The notes under the pieces are model-generated. The model was not told the origin of the DNA. It did no database searches and saw only the letters and a program-made list of their open reading frames with translations. A DNA stretch of 64,000 nt from contig ML677341.1 in NCBI GenBank assembly GCA_007922305.1, positions 71,261,925-71,325,924 of the forward strand, read 5' to 3'. Origin of the DNA: Dermatemys mawii. Taxonomy: Eukaryota > Chordata > Testudines > Dermatemydidae. The translations under genes were made by a program, and so were the position numbers. Each line of letters starts with the position of its first letter. The first letter of the stretch is position 1. Below are positions 49,538 through 62,420 of this stretch, in pieces.

Positions 49538-49873
49538 CCTAGCCAGTGCATCCAAGTTGAGCACGCTGGCCAGAGCAGTCACAATGGAGTACTCTGGGAT
49601 AGCTCCCGGAGGCCAATACCGTCAAATTGTGTCCACACTAACCCAAATTCGACCTGGCAATGTTGATTTCAGCACTAATCCCTTCATCCAGAATTCGATC
49701 AACCTTTTGTCATAACCACAGATGCATCTGAGCATGGTGTAGGAGCAGTTTTAATGCAGGAAGACCACATCAACAATTCCATCCTGTCGTATTTCTCAGC
49801 AAACTCTTTCTGAGTGGGAAAGCCACTAGTCAGTCTCAGAAAAAAGAAAGTTATGCCATTGTGTATGCTCTGG

Positions 49874-50878
49874 CAGGGGCAGCAAGTTTACTCGGCCCAT
49901 GGTGCCTGGGGTCCAGGAATATTCAGGGCTGGGGGCCCAGCTTCACCAATGTTTGGAGCCAGGGCTCTCTTTGGCCCTGCTTGCAGAGTCTCCTGGCTCC
50001 CCACCGGCTGTGCCCCCCCACCCCGCCACGAGGAGGCAGTGAGGTGCACACATGATTGGCAGCCCCCCCTTCCCTTTGCACCCACTAGGAGGTGACATCA
50101 AGGGGGTTTCTGGCTGGAATACCTCTGGACCTCATTCACCTGAGCAGCTGATGGGGCTTCCTTGAGTGTCTGAACCTGTGATCCTGCCCCTCCCTGGCCC
50201 AGCCCACCGCCATGGGGCAAGGGAACCCCCCCTTCCCCCTCGCCCAGTGTCTCACCACGATGTTATGGTGTTGGGCAGCAGGCTGCAGCAGGGGAGGAAG
50301 CCGCATGCGATGGCAGCCCCCTCCCCCTCCAGCATCCACTTATCAGAGGGGAGGGAAGGGGGCTTCCTAGACCTGAGCAGTTGGGGTGTAGGTTAGTGCT
50401 GTGACACCCTGCACCCCTCCCACACCCACAGTCACGGCTCCTGCCCCACACTGGGCAAGGGGCAGTCTTATCCCCTGCCCCCAGTGAGGCTACGGTGAGG
50501 GGCAGCAGTAGTGGAGGAGAAGGTTGGGGGAAGGCCTTCTCTCTGGCCCTAGCCCTGGGGCAGCCCATCTGCACTCCAAGCTCCTCATGCCCTGCCCCAT
50601 CCCAGAGCCTGTGCCCCCAGCTTGCAGCCCCAACCCTGAGCCTTTTCCTGCACCCCCTGCCCCAGCCCACACCCCAACTCCCTCCCAGAACCCACTTCCT
50701 GCCCCAGCCTAGAGCACATACCCTGCACCCAAACAACCCCCTAGAGCCTGACACCTCCCCCGTTCCTCACCCAAATTACCTCCCAGATCCTTAGGGAGGT
50801 GGTGGGGCAGTGGGGCGGGGGGAGTGATTTAGACCTGTTCTGGACACCACCAAAAATTATACAACCCTGCCACCCCTG
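49874..50878. mobile_element. hAT-type element, 1005 bp, in the Gypsy fragment
   Basis: Ends CAGGGGCAGCAAG and CTGCCACCCCTG form imperfect inverted termini. Perfect 8-bp direct repeat TGCTCTGG at 49,866-49,873 and 50,879-50,886. GC-rich interior with by-product frames on both strands; no transposase. Confidence 0.9.
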
Positions 50879-50962
50879 TGCTCTGGAGAAGCTACGCCCA
50901 TACATTTGAGGATGGCAGTTCCACCTGGAGACAGACCATGCTACACTGCAGTGGCTTCACAC

Positions 50963-51196
50963 CAGGGGCGGCTCTTCATGTTTTGCCGCCCCAAGTGCAG
51001 CAATCAAGAGGCCTTCAGTGGCATACCTGCGGAAGGTCCACTGATCCCGCGGATTCGGTGATGTTTCTGCGGGAGGTCCATCAGTTCTGCGGCTTCTGCT
51101 ACCCGCCACCGAAGGCCGCCTGACTGCTGCCCTAAGAGCGACTGGCTTTCCGCCCCAGGCACACGCTTGCTGTGCTGGTGCCTGGAGCCGCCCCTG
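50963..51196. mobile_element. hAT-type MITE, 234 bp, in the Gypsy fragment
   Basis: Perfect 12-bp terminal inverted repeats CAGGGGCGGCTC/GAGCCGCCCCTG and a perfect 8-bp target duplication CTTCACAC at 50,955-50,962 and 51,197-51,204. Non-coding. Confidence 0.95.
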
Positions 51197-51855
51197 CTTC
51201 ACACAATCAAAGAGACACAAAAACTTCTTCAGTGGAGTCTAGCTCTTCAAGTGCTTGATTTTGAAATACAACATATTTCAGGAGCCTCTAACAAAGTGGC
51301 TGGTGCACTCTCCCAGGAAGGTTTCCCAGAATAAGCCAGTAAAAATATTCCTGTATTCTAAGTCGTCGTAGTCCTTAAAATGTGGAAAATACTGTTTAGT
51401 TCTTCATGTAATTCTTAGTAAAATTGTAGGTGCATGTATCTTATTAACTCCGTTTCCTAAACCTCCAGGAAAAAAATCCCAGCTGGAGTGTACCAGATCG
51501 GAACCAGACTGGCCAGCACAGTCTGAGATTTGGGGGGCACATAATAAATGAAAGAGGTGGGGAGCTCCCTTTTATGGACACCCAGCCAGCCAGTTGGCTA
51601 TAAAAATGCTCTTAGTAGTTGTTCTCTACTTGCTTTCCCTGTAAAGGGTTAAAAAGTCTTCCTGCGATGCATAGGTAAAAGGAAGGGAGTAGGCATCTGA
51701 CCAAAAAAGACAATAGGAAGGCTAGAACTTTTTAAAATGGGGAAAAAGACTTCCCCTGGGTCTGTCTGTTGTTGTTCTCAGGAAGAAGCAGAGAGTAGAG
51801 ACAGGACTAGAACTGTGTGAGAAGCTTGGGACTGGGTATGAAAAATCATCTAAAT

Positions 51856-52440
51856 CAGGGATGGGCAAACTACAGCCCGGGGGCCACATCTGGCCCTCCA
51901 TATTCTTTAATGCAGCCCTCGAGCTCTGACTGCGGAACGGGGTTAAGGGCTTGCCTCACTCCATGTTGCTCCCAGAAACAGTGGCATGTCTCTCTGCAGC
52001 TCCCATGCATAGGGTCAGCCAAGGGGGGTCTGCACGCTGCCCTCACCCCAAATGCCGCCCCCGTGGCTCTTATTGGCTGCCAGGCTGCGACATCACATAA
52101 CAGCTGAGTGGGGGGACATGCTACTGCTCCTGGGAGCTGTTTGAGATAAGCACTGCCCAGAGCCTGCACCCCGACCCCTTCCTGCACCCCAATCTTCTGG
52201 CCCAGCCCTGAACCCCCTCCCACCTTCCAAACTCCTTGGTACCAGCTGGCTGGAGACCTGAACGCCCCCTCCCCCACTTTCCTGGAGGTGTCCCAAGCCC
52301 CCACCTGTTTGGAGGAGCCCTGAGACAGCCATGCCCACACCTCCCCTCCACAGACCCCAGACTGCAACAGGGAAAAGCATCTTGGACTCGTCTTCCCTCA
52401 GGAAGAAGCTTTCGCTATGCCCCATGCAGGTTCCAGGTGA
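51856..52440 (+). mobile_element. hAT-type element (GGGCAAACT family)
   Basis: Begins CAGGGATGGGCAAACTACAG and continues with GGGGGCCACATCTGGCCCTC. The interior is GC-rich with CTGCACCCC-type runs. The right end is not clear. A diverged copy of the start is at 15,765. Confidence 0.6.
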
Positions 52441-52444
52441 CTGA

Positions 52445-54715
52445 GGAGGCGGTATTTGCAACTTAGCTTCCTGGGTTCACCTGTAATCTCTCTGGAGTCC
52501 AGGGAGATTACTGATGAATCTGGGAAGCTGACTAGCACCTACAACCTTCTCAGCCTCCTCAAAACCTGCATGGGGCATAATAAAATAAAAACTACACCGT
52601 CCCTCCCTCGACTAAACCCAGCCACACCAGGAGACGCTGAGCCTTACCTGGCCTATTATACCCACCACCCATAATCTGAGGACTTCAATAACTCAGCCAG
52701 AGATGAAGGATCTATTACATGAAAGAGTGGGTGAAGTTCTGTGGCCTGCAGTGTTCACAAGGTAAGACTACATGATCATGATAATCCCTTCTGATGTTAA
52801 AGTCTATGAGATCCTACAGCAAAGACAACACTTGTAGCCAATCCTATAATAAACTATCCAACAATGTGTTAACTAAGAAAGAGAAACAAGAGAGTGATTT
52901 ATGGAAAAGGGGATGTGGGAAAGTAGTGCTGCCCCCACACGCACCTCATCACTCTCAATGCCAGAGGGTGAGGGTTGATTCTCCACCCGGCCCTATCCAT
53001 AACTCCCATACAAAAGGGCTGTGGTCCCCATCACCTGAACCCAGATCGCTCGGCTCTCAGCCTAGATCGGGGCACCTGCCCAGCAGGAATCCCCTTGGCA
53101 AGAAGAACATCCCCTCTCCCCTATGCAAGGGGGTCCAGAATCGGGCTTAGCTCTCACCTCCTCCTGGTGCAGGTCTTCTGCTGGGGGAAGACCATGCAGT
53201 GCCTCCTGCTGAGCCTGGCTGCTCCTGGGAGCTGTGACTGTCGAGATCACAGGCACTGTGGAGGGGTCAGCACCCCCTGGCCAGAATGCAGAGCCACCTT
53301 CCCGCCTGGTGCATCTTGCACACCCTGCTCTGTCTGCTCCGTGCACTTGCTCTACCTTCTGTATAAGGAAGCTCCACTTCCCAGAGCCTCCCTCCTGCCC
53401 CAGTGCCCAGCCCCCTTTTCCCCAAACTGTCCCATGGCTACATGGTCAGCTCCCCTCTCTCTGACACCTCACCTCTCTCCTTGCTTCCAGCACTGTGGGA
53501 GTCCCCCAGGAAGCCAAAGAGATGCTGGTGCTGGCAGAAGTGTTGCCAGGTGGTGGCATCCCCATCCCCAAAGGACTTTCAGTCCAGGATGCAGGAGCTC
53601 AGCTTGCACCAAAGCACCTCCTCCCCTACTCCACCCTGGACTATTGGGGTGGGTGTTTGTGATGGGATATAGGTTGGGAAGTGCGTGGGGGAATAGGCAG
53701 GCCTGGGCAGGATGGGGGTGCATGGGAAAAGGTGGGACTGGGAGTGCATGTGCTGTGTGTGGGATGGGCGTGTGTAAATGGGGGAATAGGCAGTGTTGGG
53801 TCACTTGGGTGTGTGTTGTGTATAGGATAGGGGATGGATCGGTGCTTAATTTTGTGCTGGAGCTTGCCAGAGCTCAGGCCCAGCACTTCTTTCATTACAA
53901 ATTAAGCATGCCTGCTCTGCCTGTTCTGGACCACGGACAAATGTCTATTTGCTTGGTGTGCGATGAAACACATCCTCCCTCTTTTTCTTGCCTGTCCTTC
54001 CTGAATAAACTATACCCCTCTGCCCAGAGTCAATCCTAGGGGACGGTGACTCGGGGTGACTGCTCCAGGCCCTATGTTTTGTGGGTCCTCACGGACTGGC
54101 GCAATTGGTCAGTGTCACATGGGTGGTGGGTGAACTGCTGGCTGGAGGAGGCTACCTCCAGTTCCTCCCCTTCTACCTGAGGGAGAGCGTGCCGGGAGAG
54201 AGAGTGCGTGGTGGCGCCATTTCAGCCTCCCCAGCCCTGGAGCACTGTAGGAAGAGCTTGTGGTGCTGCTGCAGCCTCCCTCGCACCAGGAAGGTGGGCA
54301 GTGTGGCCCCAGTCCCCTGGAGCCCAGTGGCACCACCAAAGCGGGGCCCTTGATGCTGGTGGAGTGTGGATGGGGACACACCTGGCTGTTTGGGAGAGCA
54401 CAGCCTCCCCTCCCCACCCGTGGTGCAGTTGGTCCCAGAAGTGACGTCATTCCGTGCCCAGAGCTGGGCTCTAATATTTTAGTCATGAGATGTATCCCAC
54501 CAAGTCTCTGGGATGACAGTGAAATCATAAATTTTCTTGGAATATTAAGACTTCCAATTCTTCCTGTTTATTCCATATACTCCTATCATTTGTACACAGA
54601 CACCTAAGATGTAGAGCAGATTCTTCAACCGTTTTTTTCTTTTGTTGCTCTTATGACCCTATTGTAATTCTCCATTTTCCAGTTCTCTGGCAAGGTCACC
54701 TTTTTTTACACTTGT
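52445..54715. other. GC-rich DNA, no gene established
   Basis: Contains the longest open frame outside the histone genes (52,975-54,039, 354 codons). It has overlapping frames on both strands and no domain I recognise. A GTGCTTAATTTTGTG...AAATTAAGCATG inverted pair at about 53,842-53,909 looks like a small MITE. Confidence 0.4.
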
Positions 54716-54719
54716 GAGC

Positions 54720-55440
54720 TTTTGTCTCCTGCCCCCTTTGAAACTAATTTAAAGCCTTTCTCACCAGGTACAAGATTTGTATTCCAAGATGTCCTTCCCC
54801 CTTTTTGCCAGGTGGGCCCCATCTCTTCCCAGCAATCTTTCTTCCTGGAATATTATCCCATGCTTGAGCAAGCCAAAGTCCTCCTGCCAACACCATCTTC
54901 ACAGCCATACATTCATATTGGGGATATTTTTTCCCTTCCTGGGCTCCTTCCCTCAACTGCAGGCTGGACAAGAACAACATTTGAATCCCTGACTTCTTCA
55001 CCTTAGCTCCCAGAGCCTTGTAATCACTGTTTATCTTCTCAGGGTTAAACCTGACAATACCATTAGTCCCCAGGTAAATAAGCAGAATAGGGTAGTGGTC
55101 AGAGGTTAGATGAGACTTAGTAACCTCAGATGTGGGGTTCAGGCAAGTAGTACACCTCCCATGGCATCACATCAGGACACCAGATGGATACCTTATTCCC
55201 TCTCAGAAGGGAGTCCTCAACCACCACCAGCATTTGTCTCCTCCTCTTGCGTATGGTAGCAGTGAGCTCCCAGCCTGGGGGGCAGTTGTCTTCTCCTTCT
55301 CAGCTATTGGTGTCTACTCCTATCCTTCTGTTGCCAGTACAGCATAACAGTTCTTGACCTTCATGCATGGAGGACCAGAGTGGGGGTGGAGCACATCCCA
55401 CTGTCTGAGGGGCCAGCTGCTAGTCTCCTCCCTCCAGAGC
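54720..55440 (-). pseudogene. CR1 ORF1 esterase-like domain fragment (second copy)
   Basis: Read on the minus strand from about 55,280, the frame shows RKRRRQMLVVVEDSLLRG and then WEVYYLPE, after which it breaks. The VVVEDSLLRG block corresponds to the GDS nucleophile motif with Gly replaced by Glu. A KALGAKV-like segment follows near 55,010. Same domain as at 2780-3150, on the other strand. Confidence 0.6.
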
Positions 55441-55444
55441 AGCC

Positions 55445-57290
55445 CAAAGCAATATCCAATCTTTCATTTGAAGACATCAAGACTCAGATGAGCCACCAGA
55501 CTCCTTGATATTTTGTTCAATGCTTGATCATCATCACTATTTAAAAATGTGTGCCTTATTTCTAATTATAATTTGACTGGTTTCAGTGTCCTGCCATTGG
55601 CTTTGGGCCCAGCTTGTCAGGATGTTCCCTGTAGAACTTTTTTTACTAGGTGGGGAGAAGGAAATGGAAAGCAGGTTCCCAGGAGCATCCATCTGGGCCA
55701 TAGCCCTCCCAGTGTATGAGGTAGTAGAATTGACCTTGCTGCAGTTTGTAATCAAGAATAGCATGAATTATGCATTCCTCATGCCCCTGTATCTTGACTG
55801 GTGGCAGCAGCTGTTATGCCTGGTTGAGGAACTGGTCCTATATACAAAGCTTCAAAATGCTACTGTGCAACACTGACTATATTTTGAGGGGGTTGGAGAG
55901 TTGAAGTTTGAAGGTGACAGCGTTCATCTGCTGACATATCCAGGAGAGGAGGAATTGGTTGTCCAGCCTGTGGGAAGGTCTATTTGCATTGAAGTGTCTC
56001 ATGGCAATTGAGTTAAATAACAAATAGTAGCAGTAGTGGGTTGTCCTCCTATATGAAGGACCAGTCCCCCATGAACACACAACAGGTCATCCTCACTTTG
56101 CTCATTAGTCACATTTTGATTGATTTGAAGATTGAGAGGCACAAAGAAGATGGCCTTGAAAGTTCTAACTGATGTCTTGAGACACTGTAGTGATCTAGGA
56201 CAGGAGAGTGCCTAACTAAAAAGTAGCATTTGGGCTGAAAGTTTGTAACTTTTCATAAAGGTTATTTATAGCTGTCTCACATTTCCTCCCTCCTCCCCTT
56301 CTTTCTCTCTGTGTATCAGTGAATGTGGCAGTGTGTAGGAAATTATCATATGAGAAAAGTGGTAAGTGAGGAAGTCCACAAGAATGAACATGCTAGATCC
56401 AGAAATTGTAATGATATAAAAATTTATCTTATGGTTTACATGTGAAATTTCTTGGGTGGAGAAGTGAAGGTCAATTAACACTGAAAGGTTGCACACTTAT
56501 TAAAAATGAAATAAAATTGTTTTTATTTACTCTTCCCCTTTCCCCCACTTGTCAGGCTCCAAATTCTGTCAGTCTGTATTAAACATGTTTAAAATCTGGT
56601 CTGCCATTTGCTATCCATTTGTTCAGTACTTAGCATTATATAGCCTCTACCCGATAAAGGTATCTAGGGGTCATCTCAAGGTAAAAGGTGGGAAATTATA
56701 TGAATAACTAATAATAATGGCAAATATTTATAAAAGTTTTGCAATAATTCAACCTTAGATATAGCAAATGTACCTTATATAACTGAGTTTCTACTGACAA
56801 GTTCCAGTCCTTTCTCCATGGGAAAAATTAAGTAGTATTCCAATACGAATTAAAATAAATCTATTGTAAAACTGAGAGAGGTGAACAACAGGGAATATTT
56901 AAGTATTTATGATTAAATATATATTTATTGTTCCTGCTGTTTTGTTGTATGATGGTCTTTATTTCTTGGGTGTTATTAGTAAATATTGAATGGTAAAACG
57001 GGTTTTTATATATTTACAAATTCAGCAACTTTAAAAAAGAATGTCCATCAGATGACAGTAAAGGATAAGAAATGAGAAAGTGAAATATATTTCACAGTTT
57101 AGCAGAATCCCTTCTGATTATTTTGATCTATATTTTTCAAACATCTGCTAATTCTTAAATCATTTGTAGTATAGCCTTTGAGTTAACACCTGCACTTAAA
57201 GCATTAACTTCTAACTACTGCACCCTGATTTCAGATAAGCAATTCAGAAGCCCTTTTTCAACGTTAAGTAAATAAAATCTGTGAATCGGC
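55445..57290. other. No gene recognised
   Basis: The frame at 55,586-55,876 (96 residues) has no recognisable domain. 56.2-57.2 kb is AT-rich and empty. Confidence 0.4.
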
Positions 57291-57292
57291 TT

Positions 57293-57630
57293 CAGGGGTG
57301 GCCACCCTGTTTTTCCGGAGCCACATGTGGCTCTTCAGAAGTTAATATGTGGCTCCTTGTACAGGCACCGACTCCAGGGCTGGAGCTACAGGCACTAACT
57401 TTCCGGTGTGCAGTGGGGAGCTCACTGCTTAACCCCCAGCTGTGCCACAGGCCCTGCCCTCACTTCACTCTTTCCTGATCCCTCCCCTCAGCCTCTGGTA
57501 CCCTGCTCCTCCTACACGGTGGGTGGGTGGTGCTGGGGGAGCCGATGGGGGGCTGCTGACATTATTGTGGCTCTTTGGTAATGTACATTGATACATTCTG
57601 GCTGCTTCTCAGGCTCAGGTTGGCCACTCC
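57293..57630 (+). mobile_element. MITE-like element (GGGGTGGCCACCCTG ends)
   Basis: The left end CAGGGGTGGCCACCCTG and the complement of the right end CCGGAGTGGCCAACCTG are inverted repeats. The interior has GGAGCCACATGTGGCTCTTC and AGGCACCGACTCCAGGGCTG, from memory a frequent turtle element. Target duplication not clear. Confidence 0.65.
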
Positions 57631-57639
57631 GGTTTAGAC

Positions 57640-58375
57640 GAATTAGCCTCTTTCCCTGGAATGGGAAATACCAAGGCTATGATATAGATATGTGTAAAGT
57701 ACTACACTTAGGAAGGAAAAATCAAGTGTACATCTACAAAATGGGGATTAACTTTCTAGGTGGTAGTACTGCTGGGAAATGATCTGGAAGTCAGAGTACA
57801 AACTGAATACAGGATACAAACTGAATGAGAGCCAACAATTTGAGGCAGTTATAAAAAAGGCAATATTCTGGGCTGTATTAACAGGAGCGTTGTACGTAAG
57901 ACACAGGAGATAATTGTCCCACCTTACTGAACACAGGTGAGGCCTCAGCTGGAGTTTTGTGTCCAGTTTTAGGCAACACACTTTATGAAAGATGTGGACA
58001 AATTGGAAAGACCGGAGAGTAACAAAAATAATAAAAGGTTTAGAAACCTGATCCGTGAAGAAAGGTTGAAAAGAGTAGGAATGAAGATGAACTGTGCTCC
58101 ATGTCCACTAAAGGTAGGACAAGAAATAATGGGTTTAAGTTGAAGCCAGGGCAATTTAGATTAGAAATTAAGAAAAACTTTCTAACTATAAGGGTAGTTA
58201 AGATTTGGAACAGCGTTCCAAGGGAGATTTCAGAATCCTCATCATTGGAAGATTTTAAGCACAGGTGAGACAAACAGCTGTCAAGGATGGTCTAGGTTTA
58301 CTTGGTTCTTTTACAGTGCAGAGCTCATTCAGCTTGATGACCTCTCAGCCTTACTTTTCTATGATTCTTTTGCCT
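57640..58375 (+). mobile_element. CR1 LINE 3' region
   Basis: Sense-strand CR1 3' blocks in order: GTAAAGTACTACACTTAGGA, GGTGAGGCCTCAGCTGGAGT, TGTGTCCAGTTTTAGG, CAATTTAGATTAGAAATTAA and GAAAAACTTTCTAACTATAA. Frames broken throughout. Confidence 0.8.
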
Positions 58376-58379
58376 TGGG

Positions 58380-60785
58380 TCATTCCAGCAGTCTGGTGGT
58401 ATATGACACAATGTACTACAAGGTTCAGTTAAAACTAACCAAAGATAGGATTTTCTTTGAGACGCGACTCATTGCCAGAAGAGGCAGAATTAAGATTGGG
58501 GGGTGAGGAAGGGTGTTAAAGTGTGGTCTTAAAGACATTGCCTTAACTGTATTTCCTGATTTATTTTTTTTGGAGCAGATTGGATTTTAGCTTGGGGCTA
58601 AAATGGTGGATTTGGCTAACCTTTTCTCACAGGTCAATGAGAACATGTTGATATCAATGGCTCCCACACTGTGTATACCATTAAGGGGGTCATCCTTTAA
58701 ATTGGAGAGAGCCTGTGACACACACTAAGGTTCTGGAACTGTGCATACTAGTTCCTGAAGTTTTTACTTTAGATTTGAAATTTTGATGGGGGAGGAGGAG
58801 AGTATGGATGTGTGTATTTAAGTTAAGGGACAGGAACCCCCTCCTCTGTAACAGTATCTTTACCTTAGAGAGGCAGTGGACTTGATCTGTGTCATTATTG
58901 ACAGTCTTGGACAACAAAACACAGCTGTCCTTAAAGAGCTGTATCTGGAGTAAAAGCTTTGCAGACACAGCTTCGAAATGTCTAAAGCTGAAAAATGAAT
59001 ATAAAAGACACAGAGGTAATCTTAAAGCTTCTAAATGCATTGGCTAAAGAACTGTGCCACACTGGGCAAAAAGTTGAAAAGTTTACAGGCCCAGAATTTA
59101 GAAACTAGTGATGCCTTAGGAAATGTCCTATTCCACAGTGAAAAACTGAAGGTGAGTGATTTAAGGAAGGGGATGTGAAGTTAAAAGGAGTTTTGTACAG
59201 ACTAAGAACACTGCAGAGAGAAGAAGATAGACAGTTAAGAGGAGTGCAGTATTAAATTGTTAAAAAGTGCAAGTGTTAAAGGTAATATTGATTACTTTTT
59301 TTTTTTTTTTTTTAAAAAAGGCATGTTGAGAGAAGGAATATCTACTAAGATCAATAGGGGGAAAACGAAGTAACATAGCCCATTTTCTTGTACAGACTGG
59401 ACCAGAGCCAAGGTGGAAGATCCTAGCAGCTCTCAGGAGCAGGGTCTTGGAATGGGGGACCTAGTGAGGAAGTATGTTTAAATGGGATGGTAATGGCTAA
59501 TCTAACCAGGTAGTTAATACCGGTGAGAAATATTACAGTTATATTATAAATCATTGAAATACCACCCATAAATCACCTACCATGCCAGGAAAGTGACTGA
59601 GACTTGACCTTTTTTCTGAATGTGATTAAGGACATGCAGAGTACCACTCCCACTCCTGAACATACCAGAGTAACAATTTCTACTACTCTAGAATTGAAAG
59701 AAGATAATGAACTATGCCCAGAAATGGAAGCATAATCTGATAATGAACTGGTAATAAATGGTGAACATCAGATTATGAGTAATAACACTCAGTAACAAGT
59801 GATATCTGTAGTACTGAATGTATCTAATTTTACATTACCACAGGAACTCTGTCACAATATTTCTGCCTCTAAATACAAATGATATAAGAAGTGGGGCAAA
59901 AATTCAGACAGTCAATGGATAGGATTGAATTGAAGGAAATTTGGTGGCCTGAGAAGGGAAAGAGTCAGGGGGAGAGAATTTTTTTTAAAAAAATATGGAA
60001 ACTGTACTAAGAGTTGGGGCACTGGAAAAATCAGCATGGAATCATATGGATATAATAGTATTGTGGGAGGAAAATAAGAGCATGAGAGTTCAATTGAAAA
60101 ACCTATTAAAATTAAATACACAATAGAATGAGGATATAGGGGAGAATTTAAAGGATGTTCAGGATGCGAGGATAACAGGACAGGTGTTCAGAGAAGTGGA
60201 AGCAGCACTCAATAAACCAGGAAAAATCATGAACCATCCTAATGTGTCAAAGGCAAAATACCTGTTTGTGTTTCTTAATACTTGATCTTCAAGTTGGAGT
60301 AAAGGAAATTGAGCAAGGGGAAATACCTGGGTTCATAACAAATAAGCTGGTAGAACAGCAGACAAAAATAAAAGGAGTAGATTGCAGCAGGGATGCTACT
60401 CAGGAATCCATTAAGCTGAGAAAAGGTGCAAATTTAATGAAACATGGATAATTCCTTGGGTACTAGCAGTACAGTGGCCACACGTCTAAGTGATGCATTA
60501 AGAGTGTATTGTGTTCAGCCTATAGGTGAGTTGGAACCTATCATGGCAGGTTATATCTTTAAGGTATATGTCACTCCTCCTTGGATACTGGTAGAGAGAG
60601 GTTGAGGAGTCTGGAAATTCCCAGATACCTCTTGTTGTTCAAAGAACCAGGGTACCTGGTTATGTCATTGTGGTGAATTGCATTGCCAGTTTGTGGGTTC
60701 CCCTTGAATGAAGAAATAAAAATCACACAGTACAGCTAAGGCAATGGGGACAAGGTCAAATCAAGATTGTGAAGGCTGGAAAAGA
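58380..60785. other. No gene recognised
   Basis: Short frames only; a 20-nt-scale poly(T) at about 59,299. Composition hints at old retroelement DNA, but no motif is clear. Confidence 0.4.
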
Positions 60786-60789
60786 CAAA

Positions 60790-61135
60790 TATTGTGCAAT
60801 CTCTTGAGTTGGACATTTCCAGTTTGTCCACATCTTTCCTGAAGTGTGGTGCCCAGAACTGGACACTGTACTCCAGCTGAGGCCTAATCAGTGCAGAGTA
60901 AAGCGGAATAATTACTTCTCGTGTCTTGCTTACAACACTCCTGCTAATACCTCCCAGAACGATGTTTGCTTTTTTTTTTTTTTTTTTTTTGCAACAGCAT
61001 TACATTGTTAACTGATATTTATCTTGTGATCCACTATGACCCCCCAGGTTCCTTTCCGCAGTACTCCTTCCTAGGCAGTAATTTCCCATTTTGTATGTGT
61101 GCAACTGATTGTTCCTTCCTAATATATGTAAGAAA
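60790..61135 (-). mobile_element. CR1 LINE 3' region, antisense
   Basis: Antisense CR1 text: GTGGTGCCCAGAACTGGACA, CTCCAGCTGAGGCCTAATCA and TTGTGATCCACTATGACCCC. Interrupted by a poly(T) of about 20 at 60,970. Same region of the element as near 22,300-22,500. Confidence 0.8.
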
Positions 61136-61139
61136 GTGT

Positions 61140-62415
61140 AACAAAAATATGTAAATAAATTATAAGTAAATTTGTTTAACTACGGGAGGTTAAAGCCATA
61201 TTGGTTTTTCTGGTAACTGTGATGAGATTATCCTGATGAGCTTCCCTCTTCTAAGTAATTGATCATCACTTGCCAAGTGTTTTGCCTTAATAAAGATGTG
61301 TTAGACCTGTCTGCTGATTAAGTGAACATCAATCCAATATACAGATGTTCAAGTTTACATGCATTTGACATTTAGAGATTATAAAAGGCATTGACAGTCA
61401 ACATAAACTCTGTATTAACCAAAATCTTGGGTAGTGAGTTTTCCTTGATTTTTGAGGAAGTGATGGTAGAGAGGAAGAAATGACAGTCAACTATGGGAGG
61501 GCATGAAGGATCTTTGTGGGTATACTTTGGCATCCCAGTACACCAGCTCTGGGCTCCTCTTGCATCTTGCTCCCTACCCCCAGTAAAAGTGCAGAGGCCA
61601 AGGTGAAGAGGGAAGCTGGTAACTGAAGGTTATGAGGAACAAATCAAGCAGCTGAAGACAAGGTAATCCCAGATTCTTTATTGCTCTTTGGAGGCTGGTG
61701 AAGGGAAGAAGCACTCTGCACAGGACCCGAGAACAATCCATGGGAAAAAAATGCATTCTGATACAACAGCTCTGAGAAGGGCAAACTGCTCTGTTCATCT
61801 CCATGCTTGTTTTCATCCATCCCTCAAAGTAATCAAACCTCCCCCTCATCCCGCTTTTGTGAAATACCAGTTTTCAAGACAAATGATTTATGTGTATGGA
61901 TATTAGATCAATAGGAAAAATGAAATTAGGTCCATACTGGAAGAGTAGAATAAAAGAATGCCTTACACAAATGATCCCACAATTATGAAACAAACCTGCT
62001 ACTGCCTCTGATGCATCACAGTCATTTTCCAGACAATTCTCCATGTCGCTGGATTTAGAGGAATTTGAATATTAAAATCACCTTCTTAATGGAAGGGCTG
62101 TATATGAAGAACTTTTTGACTCAGTGACCCCCAACATTTATTTTCCAGTCAGCTTTGTGGGCTATTTGGAACTCTACATTCTTTCAGATCGGTATACAAG
62201 CAGTGCAGAGGGGAAGACTGTTAATTGTTATTACCCTTTTGCTATAATATACTTCTCATATATATTTTAATCCATTCACCACTCTTATTATGCTTCTAAA
62301 TGACTGTTTAATCGGGAATAAACACAATGTATTTTGTAGTTGTTTCATTGTGTCTCAAAGAGTCAGATATTTTCAGTTTTTGCTTGTTAAATTCCTCAGT
62401 CCTCAGTTAAATTCC
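61140..62415. other. No gene recognised
   Basis: Short frames without domains; no histone sequence until 62,421. Confidence 0.45.
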
Positions 62416-62420
62416 TTCTT

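Larger units (their letters stand above)
44795..49686 (+). mobile_element. PIF/Harbinger DNA transposon, inactive, interrupted
   Basis: The left end GGGTATTTCTACACTACGAT is a Harbinger-type terminus. The body has the two genes expected of the superfamily: a DDE transposase on the plus strand and a Myb/SANT-like DNA-binding protein on the minus strand. The right end fades near 49,686, where Gypsy sequence starts, so the right terminus is missing. An LTR-like insertion occupies 48,844-49,537. The 46,440-48,400 stretch between the genes shows only short frames. Confidence 0.85.
49690..51345 (+). mobile_element. Gypsy-type retrotransposon pol fragment (RNase H region) with nested insertions
   Basis: Three separated pieces show the RT/RNase H boundary of a Ty3/Gypsy pol: TTDASEHGVGAVLMQ at about 49,718, TDHATLQWLH near 50,930, and an ILKYNIFQEP-like block near 51,260. 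They lie in the expected order, broken by stops and frameshifts and by two DNA transposons. LTRs, integrase and protease are not seen. Dead. Confidence 0.8.

Noticed and set aside
52975..54039. 354-codon open frame, the longest outside the histones
   Set aside because: GC-rich region with overlapping frames on both strands, no recognisable domain, a Pro/Ser/Cys-rich composition and repeat-like neighbours. No evidence of a gene.
55586..55876. 96-codon plus-strand frame
   Set aside because: No recognised domain or codon signal; surrounded by repeat debris.
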